From the NCBI RefSeq assembly GCF_011927905.1, contig NZ_JAATJL010000001.1, forward strand, positions 682,001 through 746,000: a DNA stretch of 64,000 nucleotides, read 5' to 3'. This stretch comes from Arthrobacter pigmenti (lineage in GTDB: Bacteria > Actinomycetota > Actinomycetes > Actinomycetales > Micrococcaceae). The notes below the pieces were generated by a model. That model did not search any database. It saw only the letters and a program-made list of their open reading frames with translations, and had not been told where the DNA came from. This document shows, piece by piece, positions 41,863-50,199 of this stretch. Each line of letters begins with the position of its first letter. Position 1 is the stretch's first letter. Made by a program: the position numbers and the translations under genes.

Positions 41863-41907
41863 ATGTTCAGTTCTGGGGCGATATGCTCATCTGGACATTA
41901 GTGAACA
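41863..41907. promoter_or_regulatory. Operator half-sites before the regulator gene
   Basis: ATGTTCA (41863-41869) and TGAACA (41902-41907) are inverted half-sites about 30 bases apart in the regulator's upstream region. They match the half-site at 39598, 43058 and 49676. Autoregulation is inferred. Confidence 0.5.
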
Positions 41908-41934
41908 CAGCAGCAGGTCGATAGAGGGGTAGTT

Positions 41935-43044
41935 GTGCTCGGAGAAGAACGCCACGAAAAGATCCTCCGGGAACTGGAGCTCCGGGGGACGCTGAAGGTC
42001 AATGACTTTGCAGCACGAACCGGCTTGTCGGGGATGACCATCCGACGGGACCTTGCGCACCTCGCTGACCAGGGCTTGCTGAAGCGCGTCCATGGGGGAG
42101 CGGTGCCGGCCGGTATTGAACGCGCAGGCGCGGCCGCCGGACGGCGCGCACGGCCGGTGGCTACGCTCGGGCTCATCGTGCCGACGTCGGGCTATTACTT
42201 TCCCGCCGTGATCCGCGGCGCAGAGGCGGCAGCACGAGTCCACAACGCCAGGCTCGTGCTCGGGGTCAGCAACTACTCAGTTGAGGAGGAGAGCCGCCAA
42301 CTGGAGCGGCTCGTCGCCAACGGTGTGGACGGGATACTCCTGGCTAGTTCCGGCTCAACCGATGATGGTTCGCCCACACTGGAACTGCTCTCCAGGTTGG
42401 GAGTGCCGGTGGTGCTCGTGGAACGCTCCGGTCGCGCTGAGCTTGCCGGGGCAAGCCTCGAATCGGTGATGTCCGACCACAGCTACGGGGCGGAACTTGC
42501 CGTGCGTCATCTGGCCTCCCTTGGTCACAACAGGATAGGTCTGGCCGTAGCCACCAGTCCCACGGCACCATGGCTGAGAGAGGGCCATGGAAGGGCTGTG
42601 CAGCGCCTTGGGCTCGAACCGGACGCGCCGGTCATCGAGTTCACCCGAGCAGGTCCGGGCATTGGGAACAACCGGGACGTCCTTCGAGCGTTTCTCGACG
42701 ACTGCGTGGCCAGCGACACCCGCGCCGTGCTGGTGCTCCCCGATGAAGAGGCAATCGCGCTGGTGGGCATCGCCCAGGAGTCAGGGCTCGAGGTTCCGGG
42801 GGACCTCTCGATTGTGGCCTACGACGACGAGGTGGCTGAACTGGCCGGCGTGCCTCTTACCGCCGTGGCACCGCCGAAGCGCGACGTCGGATATTCGGCT
42901 GTGACCATGTGCATGGAGCGGCTGTCGCACCGCGGGAGCGGCGCGGCCTCGCATGTATTGCGCAGCGTCAATCTTGCGCCAAGTCTCATCGTCCGCGAGT
43001 CCACTGGGGCTGCCCACACAAGCGCCGTGACCATAGACGGCTAG
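41935..43044 (+). CDS. Hybrid regulator: DeoR-type HTH with LacI-type sensor domain
   Basis: This is a 369-residue protein. Residues 1-60 (MLGEERHEKILRELELRGTLKVNDFAARTGLSGMTIRRDLAHLADQGLLKRVHGGAV) are a DeoR-type winged HTH. Residues about 75-350 (TLGLIVPTSGYYFPAVIRGAEAAARVHNARLVLGVSNYSVEEESRQLERLV and following VDGILLASSG) are a LacI-type periplasmic-binding-protein sensor, not the usual DeoR sugar-phosphate domain. GAGGGG precedes GTG 41935. It stands between propeller gene 1 and the ABC importer, and its probable half-site ATGTTCA recurs before all four transcription units of this region. The effector is likely a sugar or oligosaccharide. Confidence 0.87.
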   Translation: MLGEERHEKILRELELRGTLKVNDFAARTGLSGMTIRRDLAHLADQGLLKRVHGGAVPAGIERAGAAAGRRARPVATLGLIVPTSGYYFPAVIRGAEAAARVHNARLVLGVSNYSVEEESRQLERLVANGVDGILLASSGSTDDGSPTLELLSRLGVPVVLVERSGRAELAGASLESVMSDHSYGAELAVRHLASLGHNRIGLAVATSPTAPWLREGHGRAVQRLGLEPDAPVIEFTRAGPGIGNNRDVLRAFLDDCVASDTRAVLVLPDEEAIALVGIAQESGLEVPGDLSIVAYDDEVAELAGVPLTAVAPPKRDVGYSAVTMCMERLSHRGSGAASHVLRSVNLAPSLIVRESTGAAHTSAVTIDG

Positions 43045-43057
43045 TACCGAAACCTTT

Positions 43058-43120
43058 ATGTTCAATATTGTTCAACTCAACACAATGTGATTGACCTGAT
43101 CAGTTCTGAACACATTCAAT
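43058..43120 (+). promoter_or_regulatory. Operator and promoter of the ABC importer operon
   Basis: TGTTCA occurs at 43059-43064 and 43069-43074 and the inverted TGAACA at 43107-43112. A -35-like TTGACC (43091-43096) and -10-like TTCAAT (43115-43120) with an 18-base spacer lie among them, so the regulator could block this promoter directly. The first half-site is preceded by A, giving ATGTTCA as at the propeller genes. Confidence 0.55.
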
Positions 43121-43156
43121 GGTGGGACTAGAAGCTTTGTTGTGAGGAGAAACACA

Positions 43157-44458
43157 ATGCGCAAGTCCCGTTCAACAACCCTCGGCGTCGGCCTTCTCGT
43201 CGGCGCCCTTTTCCTCTCTGCATGTGGCGGCGATGCCGGCGCCCCTGGGGAAGACGCATCACCTGCAGGCAATGCGAGCGGAGAAATCCGATTCTCGTCC
43301 GCACTCGCCGGCATGGACAAGGTGGCAGAAGCGTTCAATGAAAGCCAGGACAGCATCACCGTCACTTTCGAAGAGGCAGCCAACACGGCCAACGGCGGCA
43401 ACGCGCTGCTGACAACCGCCATCGAGGCCGGCAACGCCCCCGACGTCGCAATGGTCGAGTACGCATCCCTGCCCCAGTTCGTAACGTCCGGCAACGTCAT
43501 TCCGCTGGATGAGGTGCTGCCCGCCGAAATGGTTGACGGAATTGAGCCTTCGATCAAGGACCTGGTCACCCTCGGTGACCAGACCTGGGCTGCACCGTAT
43601 GACACCCCGCCCATGGTTGCTTGGTATCGGGCAGACATGCTGGAGGCAGCCGGCGTGGAGGTGCCCACCAGTTGGGAGGAATTCGAAGCAGCCGGGCTCG
43701 CTGTGCAGGAGAAGTTCCCCGGAGTGGCGCTGGCTTCCTTCAACCCCAACGAAGCACCCATGCTCGCGGGCCAGGCCTGGGCCAACGGAGCGCAGTGGTT
43801 CGCCGCTGAGGAGGACACCTGGAAGGTCGGCGTTACTGACGCCGCCTCCCTCGAGGTCGCTGACCGCTACCAGGGCCTGATCGACCAGGGAATCCTGAAG
43901 GTCGTCAACGCATTCAGCGACGAATGGACCGCCGACATCACAAACTCGAAGGTCGCAGGTTTGTTCGGCGGAAGCTGGAGTGCAACCGGTATCCGTGCAC
44001 GCGCTGAGGGCCAGGAAGGCAACTGGGTTGCTGCACAGCTGCCAAGCGAAGGCGGGTCCCTCCTCGGTGGATCGAGCTTCGTGATTCCGAAGTCCTCCAA
44101 GAACGCTGCTGCCGCCGCCAAGTTCATTGAGTATGCGGCCACGAATCCGGCGGCTGTAGGAGCCCGGGGCGACACCGGCTCTGCCTACTTCGCCGACCCG
44201 GACCTGACCGCGGCAGCCAAGGAAGCCTATGACGCGACCTTCTTTGGCAACGACATCTATGAAGTGTTCGACGCCGCAGCAGCAACGATCAACTCCGGCT
44301 GGCAGTGGGGACCGAACTACGAGATCACCAACACCGCCCTGAAGGATGCCTTCAGCAAGGTTGCGCCGGACGGCCCGTCAGTGGCTGACGCTTTCGAAAC
44401 CGCCCAAGCGGCAACCGTGGAAGGTCTCGAGCAGTCCGGCCTTTCCGTCACCGAATAG
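43157..44458 (+). CDS. CUT1 ABC importer, sugar-binding lipoprotein
   Basis: This is a 433-residue lipoprotein: signal peptide and lipobox LSACGG (Cys23). The mature part is an extracellular solute-binding protein of the group that serves carbohydrate (CUT1) importers, with FNESQDSITVTFEEAANTANGGNALLTTAIEAGNAPDVAMVEYASLP and WYRADMLEAAGVEVPTSWEEF. AGGAG lies 7 bases before ATG 43157; the earlier GTG 43142 overlaps that ribosome site. The next gene is a permease. The bound sugar is unknown. A hairpin after the stop may uncouple its level from the permeases. Confidence 0.92.
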   Translation: MRKSRSTTLGVGLLVGALFLSACGGDAGAPGEDASPAGNASGEIRFSSALAGMDKVAEAFNESQDSITVTFEEAANTANGGNALLTTAIEAGNAPDVAMVEYASLPQFVTSGNVIPLDEVLPAEMVDGIEPSIKDLVTLGDQTWAAPYDTPPMVAWYRADMLEAAGVEVPTSWEEFEAAGLAVQEKFPGVALASFNPNEAPMLAGQAWANGAQWFAAEEDTWKVGVTDAASLEVADRYQGLIDQGILKVVNAFSDEWTADITNSKVAGLFGGSWSATGIRARAEGQEGNWVAAQLPSEGGSLLGGSSFVIPKSSKNAAAAAKFIEYAATNPAAVGARGDTGSAYFADPDLTAAAKEAYDATFFGNDIYEVFDAAAATINSGWQWGPNYEITNTALKDAFSKVAPDGPSVADAFETAQAATVEGLEQSGLSVTE

Positions 44459-44471
44459 TACACATCCCACA

Positions 44472-44509
44472 TGCGTCCCGGACCCGCTTCGAGCTGGGCC
44501 CGGGACGCA
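44472..44509 (+). terminator. Intercistronic hairpin after the binding-protein gene
   Basis: Bases 44472-44485 pair with 44496-44509 at 13 of 14 positions around a 10-base loop. No U tract follows. Such hairpins between binding-protein and permease genes often keep the first at higher level by partial termination or RNA stabilisation. Confidence 0.55.
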
Positions 44510-44537
44510 AGGGACAACCTTTACAAGGAGATCTGGG

Positions 44538-45500
44538 ATGTCCAGTCCGGATACTGCGGTCGTGGTGAGCGCAGCGAAAGCGAAGCCGCTGACGCGGAAG
44601 CCGCGCAAGAACGTCGATAAGGGAGGCGGAGGCCGCACAGCTTCCATATTCCTCATACCCTTCTTCGCCCTGTTCATCCTTACGATGATCGCTCCGGTGA
44701 TCTACTCGCTGGGGCTCAGCTTCTTCTCCGAAAGAAGTAGCGGCTTGGGATTCGGCGGCGCGGAAACACTGTTCGTCGGCCTCGAGAACTACCAGCATGT
44801 GCTCGGTTCGGAAACCTTTGTCAGCGGCTTCGTCCGTCTGGGCCTGTACTGCCTGATGTACATCCCATTGATGCTGGGCGGAGCCATTTTCCTGGCACTC
44901 CTGCTGGACTCGGTGGTGGCACGGGCAAAGAAAACCTTCCAGGTACTCCTGTTCCTGCCGCACGCCGTCCCCGGAGCAATCGCCGCACTGATCTGGACCT
45001 ACCTCTACAGCCCGGGCGTCAGTCCTATTGTCTCGACTCTCGCCAACGGTGGTATCACCATCGACTTCTTCTCCGCCGAGCTGGTGTTGCGGGCCATGGT
45101 GAACATTGGAGTCTGGGAGTGGACGGGTTATAACGTCATCATTCTCTTCACCGCCCTGCAGGCTGTTCCGCGCGACGTACTGGAGGCCGCCGTCGTCGAC
45201 GGTGCTTCCCAACTGCGCACTGCGATCAGCATCAAATTGCCGCTGATTGCCCCCGCGCTCGGTGTGATCATGTTGTTCACCACGATCGCGACCCTGCAAC
45301 TCTTCACCGAGCCGCAGATTCTCACCAAAGCCACGCCGGCGGTGACCGGCACCTTCGTTCCAAATATGTGGGCGTACGACGCCGCATTCAACAGGCAGGA
45401 CCTGAACCTCGCCGCTGCAGCCTCCATCATCATCGCCCTGCTGGCCGCTGTACTTTCATTCGTCGTCACTCGATTCAGTTCCAGGAGCAGCAAGGGATGA
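44538..45500 (+). CDS. CUT1 ABC importer, permease 1
   Basis: This is a 320-residue membrane protein with six segments. The EAA loop LEAAVVDGASQLRTAISIKLPLIAP contacts the ATPase. An N-terminal cytoplasmic tail of about 35 residues precedes the first segment. AAGGAG before ATG 44538 decides the start. The stop overlaps the second permease start (ATGA). This is the MalF/UgpA-like member of the pair. Confidence 0.92.
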   Translation: MSSPDTAVVVSAAKAKPLTRKPRKNVDKGGGGRTASIFLIPFFALFILTMIAPVIYSLGLSFFSERSSGLGFGGAETLFVGLENYQHVLGSETFVSGFVRLGLYCLMYIPLMLGGAIFLALLLDSVVARAKKTFQVLLFLPHAVPGAIAALIWTYLYSPGVSPIVSTLANGGITIDFFSAELVLRAMVNIGVWEWTGYNVIILFTALQAVPRDVLEAAVVDGASQLRTAISIKLPLIAPALGVIMLFTTIATLQLFTEPQILTKATPAVTGTFVPNMWAYDAAFNRQDLNLAAAASIIIALLAAVLSFVVTRFSSRSSKG

Positions 45501-46411
45501 GCACGCTAACCAGACCTCCGCAGACTTCAGCCACTCGCAAGAGCCGTCCTGAGCCGGAGCGTGTTGAAACCACCACCCGGCAGCCCATGGGCAGCAAGGT
45601 CACCGTCAACACCCTGCTGATCCTTGGGTCCGCCTACATGATCCTGCCCATTACCTGGCTGCTGTTCGCGTCCACCAAGAGCGTGGACGAACTGTACGGT
45701 CTGAACGCGCTCAGCTTCGGCGGCGCACTCATCGACAACGTGGTTGCCGTGTCCACCCAGGACAACGGCCTGTTTTACCGCTGGATCCTGAACAGTTTCC
45801 TGTACGCCGGAGTAGGCGCAGTATTCGGCGGGCTCATCTCCGTGATGGCCGGTTACGCGTTTGATAAGTTCCGGTTCCGTTTCAAGAACCAGCTCTTTGC
45901 CTTCGTCCTGGTCGGGGTGCTGATTCCGAACACCGCAACTGTTCTTCCCCTCTACCTGCTGGCTTCCACGGTGAATGCCACCAACACTATTTGGGCGATG
46001 ATCCTGCCTGCACTCTGCAATCCGTTCAGCGTTTATCTGGCCCGCGTGTTCTCAGCGTCCTACATTCCGGACGAAACTCTCGAAGCCGCCCGCGTTGACG
46101 GTGCGGGTTCCATCCGGTCATTCATCTCAATCTCATTGCCGATGATCATGCCGGGTTTCATCACTATTGCGTTGTTCCAGTTCGTGAACGTCTGGAATAA
46201 CTACATGCTTCCCCTGGTAATGCTGTCCAGCCAGGAGCTTTTCCCCGTAAGTTTGGGTATGGCTACCTGGCAGGGCTATACAACGCTTCTACCTGATTAC
46301 GTACCCATGGTGATTACGGGCTCGCTGCTCTCGATCATCCCGCTGATCGCTGCTTTCATCATGTTGCAGCGGTTCTGGAAAGCCGGTCTTTCGGCAGGGA
46401 GCATCAAATGA
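45497..46411 (+). CDS. CUT1 ABC importer, permease 2
   Basis: This is a 304-residue membrane protein with six segments and EAA loop LEAARVDGAGSIRSFISISLPMIMP. It is the MalG/UgpE-like member. Its ATG overlaps the stop of permease 1 and its stop overlaps the hydroxyacid dehydrogenase start (both 4 bases), so three genes are coupled. No ATP-binding gene is present; a shared MsiK-like ATPase encoded elsewhere is expected, as in other actinobacteria. Confidence 0.92.
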   Translation: MSTLTRPPQTSATRKSRPEPERVETTTRQPMGSKVTVNTLLILGSAYMILPITWLLFASTKSVDELYGLNALSFGGALIDNVVAVSTQDNGLFYRWILNSFLYAGVGAVFGGLISVMAGYAFDKFRFRFKNQLFAFVLVGVLIPNTATVLPLYLLASTVNATNTIWAMILPALCNPFSVYLARVFSASYIPDETLEAARVDGAGSIRSFISISLPMIMPGFITIALFQFVNVWNNYMLPLVMLSSQELFPVSLGMATWQGYTTLLPDYVPMVITGSLLSIIPLIAAFIMLQRFWKAGLSAGSIK

Positions 46412-47412
46412 GTCTCAACGTCGCGTTCAGCATGGGCGAGGATGTTTTCGCCCGGATCTTTCCTCCGCAGAGGCGGGCACATCTCGGCTCCAGCCTCCCG
46501 GTGCTCGCTGATGAACCCCTCACTACCTTCCGCTCGCCCCTGGCGGACGCTGTGCTGCCCGGGGTGGGGGTCCTGATCACGGGTTGGGGTGCTCCCATGG
46601 TGGATGAAGCCGTGCTGGACCGGGCACCGAAGCTGCGGTACGTCATCCATGCCGGTGGTTCAGTGAAGCACCATCTGGATGCCGCCTGCTGGGCCCGGGG
46701 TATCGAAGTGAGCACGGCTGCTACCGCCAACGCCGTACCCGTGGCCGAGTACACCGTCGCGGCCATCCTCATGGCGAACAAGAAGGTGCTGCAGCTCAAC
46801 GCCGCCCTGAAGTCGACAAGGGGTCATATCAATCCGGATGCCATGTTCCCGGAGATGGGCAACTTCGAGAAGCGCGTGGGTCTGGTTGGCGCATCTCGCA
46901 TCGGCCGGCACGTGATCGAGCTCCTGAAACCCTACGCGCTTGAGGTGGTGGTAGCCGATCCTTACCTTGATGCTGCTGTTGCGCGGGATTTGGGGGTCAC
47001 CCTCGTGGAGTTGGACGAACTGGCTTCCACGAGTGATGTCATCTCCCTCCATGCCCCGTCCCTGGCCTCAACGCACAACCTGATCAGCGAGCGGGTCATC
47101 GGGTTGATGAAGCCCGGCGCTACGTTCATCAACACGGCGCGGGGCGAGCTGGTTGACCAGGATGCCCTCATCCGGCGTCTGTGCAAGCAAGACCTGTACG
47201 CCATCCTCGATGTCACCACGCCGTGGGATCTGCCGGCCGACAATCAGCTGTATGACCTTCCGAATGTACTGCTGACACCGCACGCCGCGGGTTCGCTGGG
47301 TACGGAACTGCAGCGCCTGGCGGTCACCGCAATCGAGGAAGCGAATCGCGTGGCCGAGGGAGGCGAACTGGTCCACCGTGTTGCCGTGGAGGACCTGTTG
47401 CTCATGGCCTAG
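46408..47412 (+). CDS. D-isomer-specific 2-hydroxyacid dehydrogenase
   Basis: This is a 334-residue enzyme. The NAD-binding loop is GLVGASRIGRHVIELL, a variant of the usual GxGxxG. FINTARGELVDQDAL contains the substrate arginine and LLTPHAAGS the catalytic histidine. The stretch DVTTPWDLPADN stands where the catalytic glutamate of related enzymes is expected, so that residue may be replaced by aspartate. The start is coupled to permease 2. A role in catabolism of the imported substrate (for example a sugar acid or keto-acid) is inferred; the substrate is unknown. Confidence 0.86.
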   Translation: MSLNVAFSMGEDVFARIFPPQRRAHLGSSLPVLADEPLTTFRSPLADAVLPGVGVLITGWGAPMVDEAVLDRAPKLRYVIHAGGSVKHHLDAACWARGIEVSTAATANAVPVAEYTVAAILMANKKVLQLNAALKSTRGHINPDAMFPEMGNFEKRVGLVGASRIGRHVIELLKPYALEVVVADPYLDAAVARDLGVTLVELDELASTSDVISLHAPSLASTHNLISERVIGLMKPGATFINTARGELVDQDALIRRLCKQDLYAILDVTTPWDLPADNQLYDLPNVLLTPHAAGSLGTELQRLAVTAIEEANRVAEGGELVHRVAVEDLLLMA

Positions 47413-47425
47413 ATGAAACCACGAA

Positions 47426-47472
47426 CAAACGACGACGTCGGCACCCAGGTCAGGTGCCGACGTCGTCGTTTG
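47426..47472. terminator. Bidirectional terminator between convergent genes
   Basis: Bases 47426-47445 and 47453-47472 form a perfect 20-bp stem with a 7-base loop, just past the dehydrogenase stop. The flanks are AAAC on the left and GTTTGCTTT on the right. It separates the operon from the convergent propeller gene 2. Confidence 0.75.
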
Positions 47473-47543
47473 CTTTGGTAGCGAGGCGACACTTGCCGTC
47501 GCTCTACCGGGTCAATTTTCGGCAGTTGCTCGCAGCGTGTGGG

Positions 47544-49562
47544 TCATGCTCGGGGAGTCACCGCGATCCGCACCAGGTTGCGGCCCTTGATTGCGTAGAA
47601 CTGTCCACGCTCGTCAACAGCCGCCCGCGGGATTCCGTACCACTCGCCGTCGAGGTCGGGGACCAGATCGGTCCGGGCAAAGGACTTGGGATCGAAGCGG
47701 AAGAACGCCTTGCTCGAGGCCCCGTAGACCTGACCGCGACTGACCAGGAGCGTGCCGTAATTTGGCACCATTGGCCCGTGGTTGCCTTGATGGACGACTT
47801 CGCGCGTGGCAAGGTCAACCACGAAGAAGTCCCCGCGGAAGCACATCACATAGAGGTGGCGACCTCGAACCGCCAGCCCGGTGACGCCCGTGGGCGCGGT
47901 CTGCGGCGTCATCCGCCACAGCTCGCGCTGCGCAACCGGGTCCCAGGCCACTACGGTCCCGCCACGGTTGTCCGTGGTCTGACCGCCCAAATAGGCGATG
48001 CCCTCGTGGCAGACGACGGCTCGGACCATCTGCTTGGCGTCGATCGGATTGACCGCGTTGGTAGTTGCGTTCGTCGCCGGATCAAACGTCATTACCGATC
48101 CGCCGTCCAGCGTGTCGGAACGGAATCCCACCACAGCAATCTGATTTACATCGTCCCAGACGATCTGATGCGGACGGTTCTGGGCCGGGTAGGAACTGGC
48201 AACCTTGCGTGCCGTCCCGTCGTCGACCGCGGGGTTGAAGGTCAGGATGCCACCAGAGTTGTACTGGGCGAAGAACGCAACCCCGTTGTAAATCAGCGTG
48301 TCCTTCGCCTCGCCCGGGGCAAGGATGCGGGACTGCTCGCCGGTGATGAGGTCGTGCCGACCTACAGCATTGGTGCCGCCGACGTAGACCGACTTTGCGC
48401 CGGCTGCGACCGACATCGCCAGCTGCGGACCGACCGGCGCGCCACCAGCAACCAGGTCATAGATCTTGCCCTCGGTGGTCGCCGGGTCTATCTCGATTAC
48501 AAGCCCGAAAGCTGAGACCACCACCACCTTGTCGCCACGGATCCAGAGTCCCCAGAGCTCACCCATATCCAGCCCAGCGGGGGTGATCAGCCGGCTCGCG
48601 CCTGTGGTCAGCGAGTACTCCCGAACGCCACCCGAGCCGGACCAGTAGATCTTGTCGCCGAGCCTCTTCGGCATCCGGCCGCCAGTTCCCTCGATAACCC
48701 GCTGTTGGGTCGGGTCAGCCAGGTTGATGAAGGCGAGCGCGGCGTAGCCCCCGCCCCGGCAGTGGACGCACAGTTCGCCACCCATAATCTCCAGTTCACG
48801 GATTTCGATCTTGTTCGCGAACTGCGGCGGAAGGATGGAGCGTACTTCTCCGGTGGCGCGGTTCAGGGTGAAAAGACCGGCCTTTGTGCTGGTCGGGGTG
48901 ACCCCCTGCACCGCACCGGTGCCGATGTAGACAGTAGTCTCCGTGGATGCAAGGCTGCGGATCATTGGCACGTTCGGGTCCGGAGTGGCCACTACGGTGA
49001 GCTGTCCCGTCTTGGGATCGTACTGCCGCAGCTTGGGGCCTTTTTCCTGGCCACCGAAGAAGACCACCCCATCGGGCGACATTGTGACCGCATACGGGTC
49101 CAGCCCGGGAATAGCGGCGAGATCCTCCTTGGGGGCCCCTGCCTTCGACAGATCCAGTCGGATAAATCCGGGACCGGGTGCGGAGTCGTACTCGCGGATG
49201 GCGGAGTAGAGGTAGCGGCCCTCCGGATCTGCCGCCAACAGTTGGGTGCTGATCCCGGGGCACGGCGTGATGCTGGTGACCTTCTCGGTGGTGAGGTCAA
49301 AACCGACAATCCGCATCGGTTCGATGTTGCGGGAGGCGACATAGACCTTGTCGTTGCCGACCGGGATGCCGGCCGCCAACGAGAAGTTCAGCACCGCGGG
49401 GCCCAGATCGGTGACGGTCACCCCGCCGGCGGTCCTGCCCGGCGAGGCGAAGGCTATGCCGGGCGAAACGCCTGCGGCGAGCGACAACCCGCCCAGGCCG
49501 CCGATGGCGCCGAGTTCGAGCAGACGGCGACGGGAAAAAGATGGGGATGCGGTTTGGTTCAT
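47544..49562 (-). CDS. Tat-exported beta-propeller protein 2
   Basis: This is a 672-residue protein with a twin-arginine signal (SRRRLLELGAIGG). The mature beta-blade repeats are plainly related to propeller protein 1: both contain PGEAKD, AQNRPxxxVWDDVNQ, NPID, VRAV, EGIAYLGG and the C-terminal GRNLVRI. AAGGAG before ATG 49562 decides the start; the longer frame from 49676 covers the operator. The paralogues bracket the importer and share its probable operator. Structure and function are unknown beyond the propeller fold; no catalytic motif is recognised. Confidence 0.83.
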   Translation of the reverse strand: MNQTASPSFSRRRLLELGAIGGLGGLSLAAGVSPGIAFASPGRTAGGVTVTDLGPAVLNFSLAAGIPVGNDKVYVASRNIEPMRIVGFDLTTEKVTSITPCPGISTQLLAADPEGRYLYSAIREYDSAPGPGFIRLDLSKAGAPKEDLAAIPGLDPYAVTMSPDGVVFFGGQEKGPKLRQYDPKTGQLTVVATPDPNVPMIRSLASTETTVYIGTGAVQGVTPTSTKAGLFTLNRATGEVRSILPPQFANKIEIRELEIMGGELCVHCRGGGYAALAFINLADPTQQRVIEGTGGRMPKRLGDKIYWSGSGGVREYSLTTGASRLITPAGLDMGELWGLWIRGDKVVVVSAFGLVIEIDPATTEGKIYDLVAGGAPVGPQLAMSVAAGAKSVYVGGTNAVGRHDLITGEQSRILAPGEAKDTLIYNGVAFFAQYNSGGILTFNPAVDDGTARKVASSYPAQNRPHQIVWDDVNQIAVVGFRSDTLDGGSVMTFDPATNATTNAVNPIDAKQMVRAVVCHEGIAYLGGQTTDNRGGTVVAWDPVAQRELWRMTPQTAPTGVTGLAVRGRHLYVMCFRGDFFVVDLATREVVHQGNHGPMVPNYGTLLVSRGQVYGASSKAFFRFDPKSFARTDLVPDLDGEWYGIPRAAVDERGQFYAIKGRNLVRIAVTPRA

Positions 49563-49630
49563 GTCGAACTCCTTTGTCTGACGCGGCGACTTCGTTGAAC
49601 GGCCGTGTGAAAAGGTATAGCAACTGCACT

Positions 49631-49676
49631 TGAACAAGATCCACAGTTTTCGCTCACTCAAACAGAAAGTGAACAT
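49631..49676 (-). promoter_or_regulatory. DeoR-type operator before beta-propeller gene 2
   Basis: Read on the minus strand, ATGTTCA (49676-49670), a 5-base spacer and TGTTTG (49664-49659) are followed by AGTGAGCGAAAA (49658-49647), closely matching the site at 39598-39626. A further TGTTCAAGTG lies at 49636-49627. The site is 85-115 bases before the start codon at 49562. Confidence 0.62.
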
Positions 49677-49756
49677 CGGCGGGGTTCGAGCCGGGGGACC
49701 GTGCCTTTCCAGCGCGGAAAACCCTGTATAGGGAACAGGGTGTAGCCTCAGGCACC

Positions 49757-50199
49757 ATGAGTTGCTTCACTCCGCCCGCGACGCTCACCACTGCGCGCCT
49801 GCGCCTGGAGCCGCTCGGCCCGGAGCACTCCGAAGGATCCTGGGCGGCGCTACAGGACGCAGAAACGATGCGGCTCACCGGTACCCATCAGCAGTTCACC
49901 AAGCCGCAGGTCGAAGCGTAATTGGTTTTCGGATTGCCCTCAATGGAGAGAGCCTGCTGGGTAGGGGCTACGGCACAGAGGCGACCCGCGCCGTCGTCAT
50001 GCACGCGTTCGATGTGGTTGGTGTACACCGCATCGGTCTTGAGGTTTACGCCTTCAATCCACGTGCGCAGCGTGTTTATGAGAAGTGCGGCTTCCGGATG
50101 GAGGGCCGCCGGCGGGACGCGCTCTACTGGGACGGCGAGTGGATCGATGCCATCATGATGGGTCTGCTCGCCGCAGACCCGCGTTCTACGATGACTTAG
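49757..50199 (+). pseudogene. GNAT acetyltransferase with internal deletion
   Basis: ATG 49757 opens 54 residues typical of a RimJ/RimL-type GNAT start (LTTARLRLEPLGPEHSEGSW, ending KPQVEA and TAA 49919-49921). A second frame, shifted by one, continues from 49921 with IGFRIALNGESLLGRGYGTEATRAVVMHAFDVVGVHRIGLEVYAFNPRAQRVYEKCGFRMEG, the acetyl-CoA-binding core and the end of the same family. The central strand and loop that should join them (about 40-50 residues) are missing. An internal deletion with a frame change has therefore broken the gene. The start and end parts are otherwise well preserved, suggesting a recent event. Confidence 0.75.
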
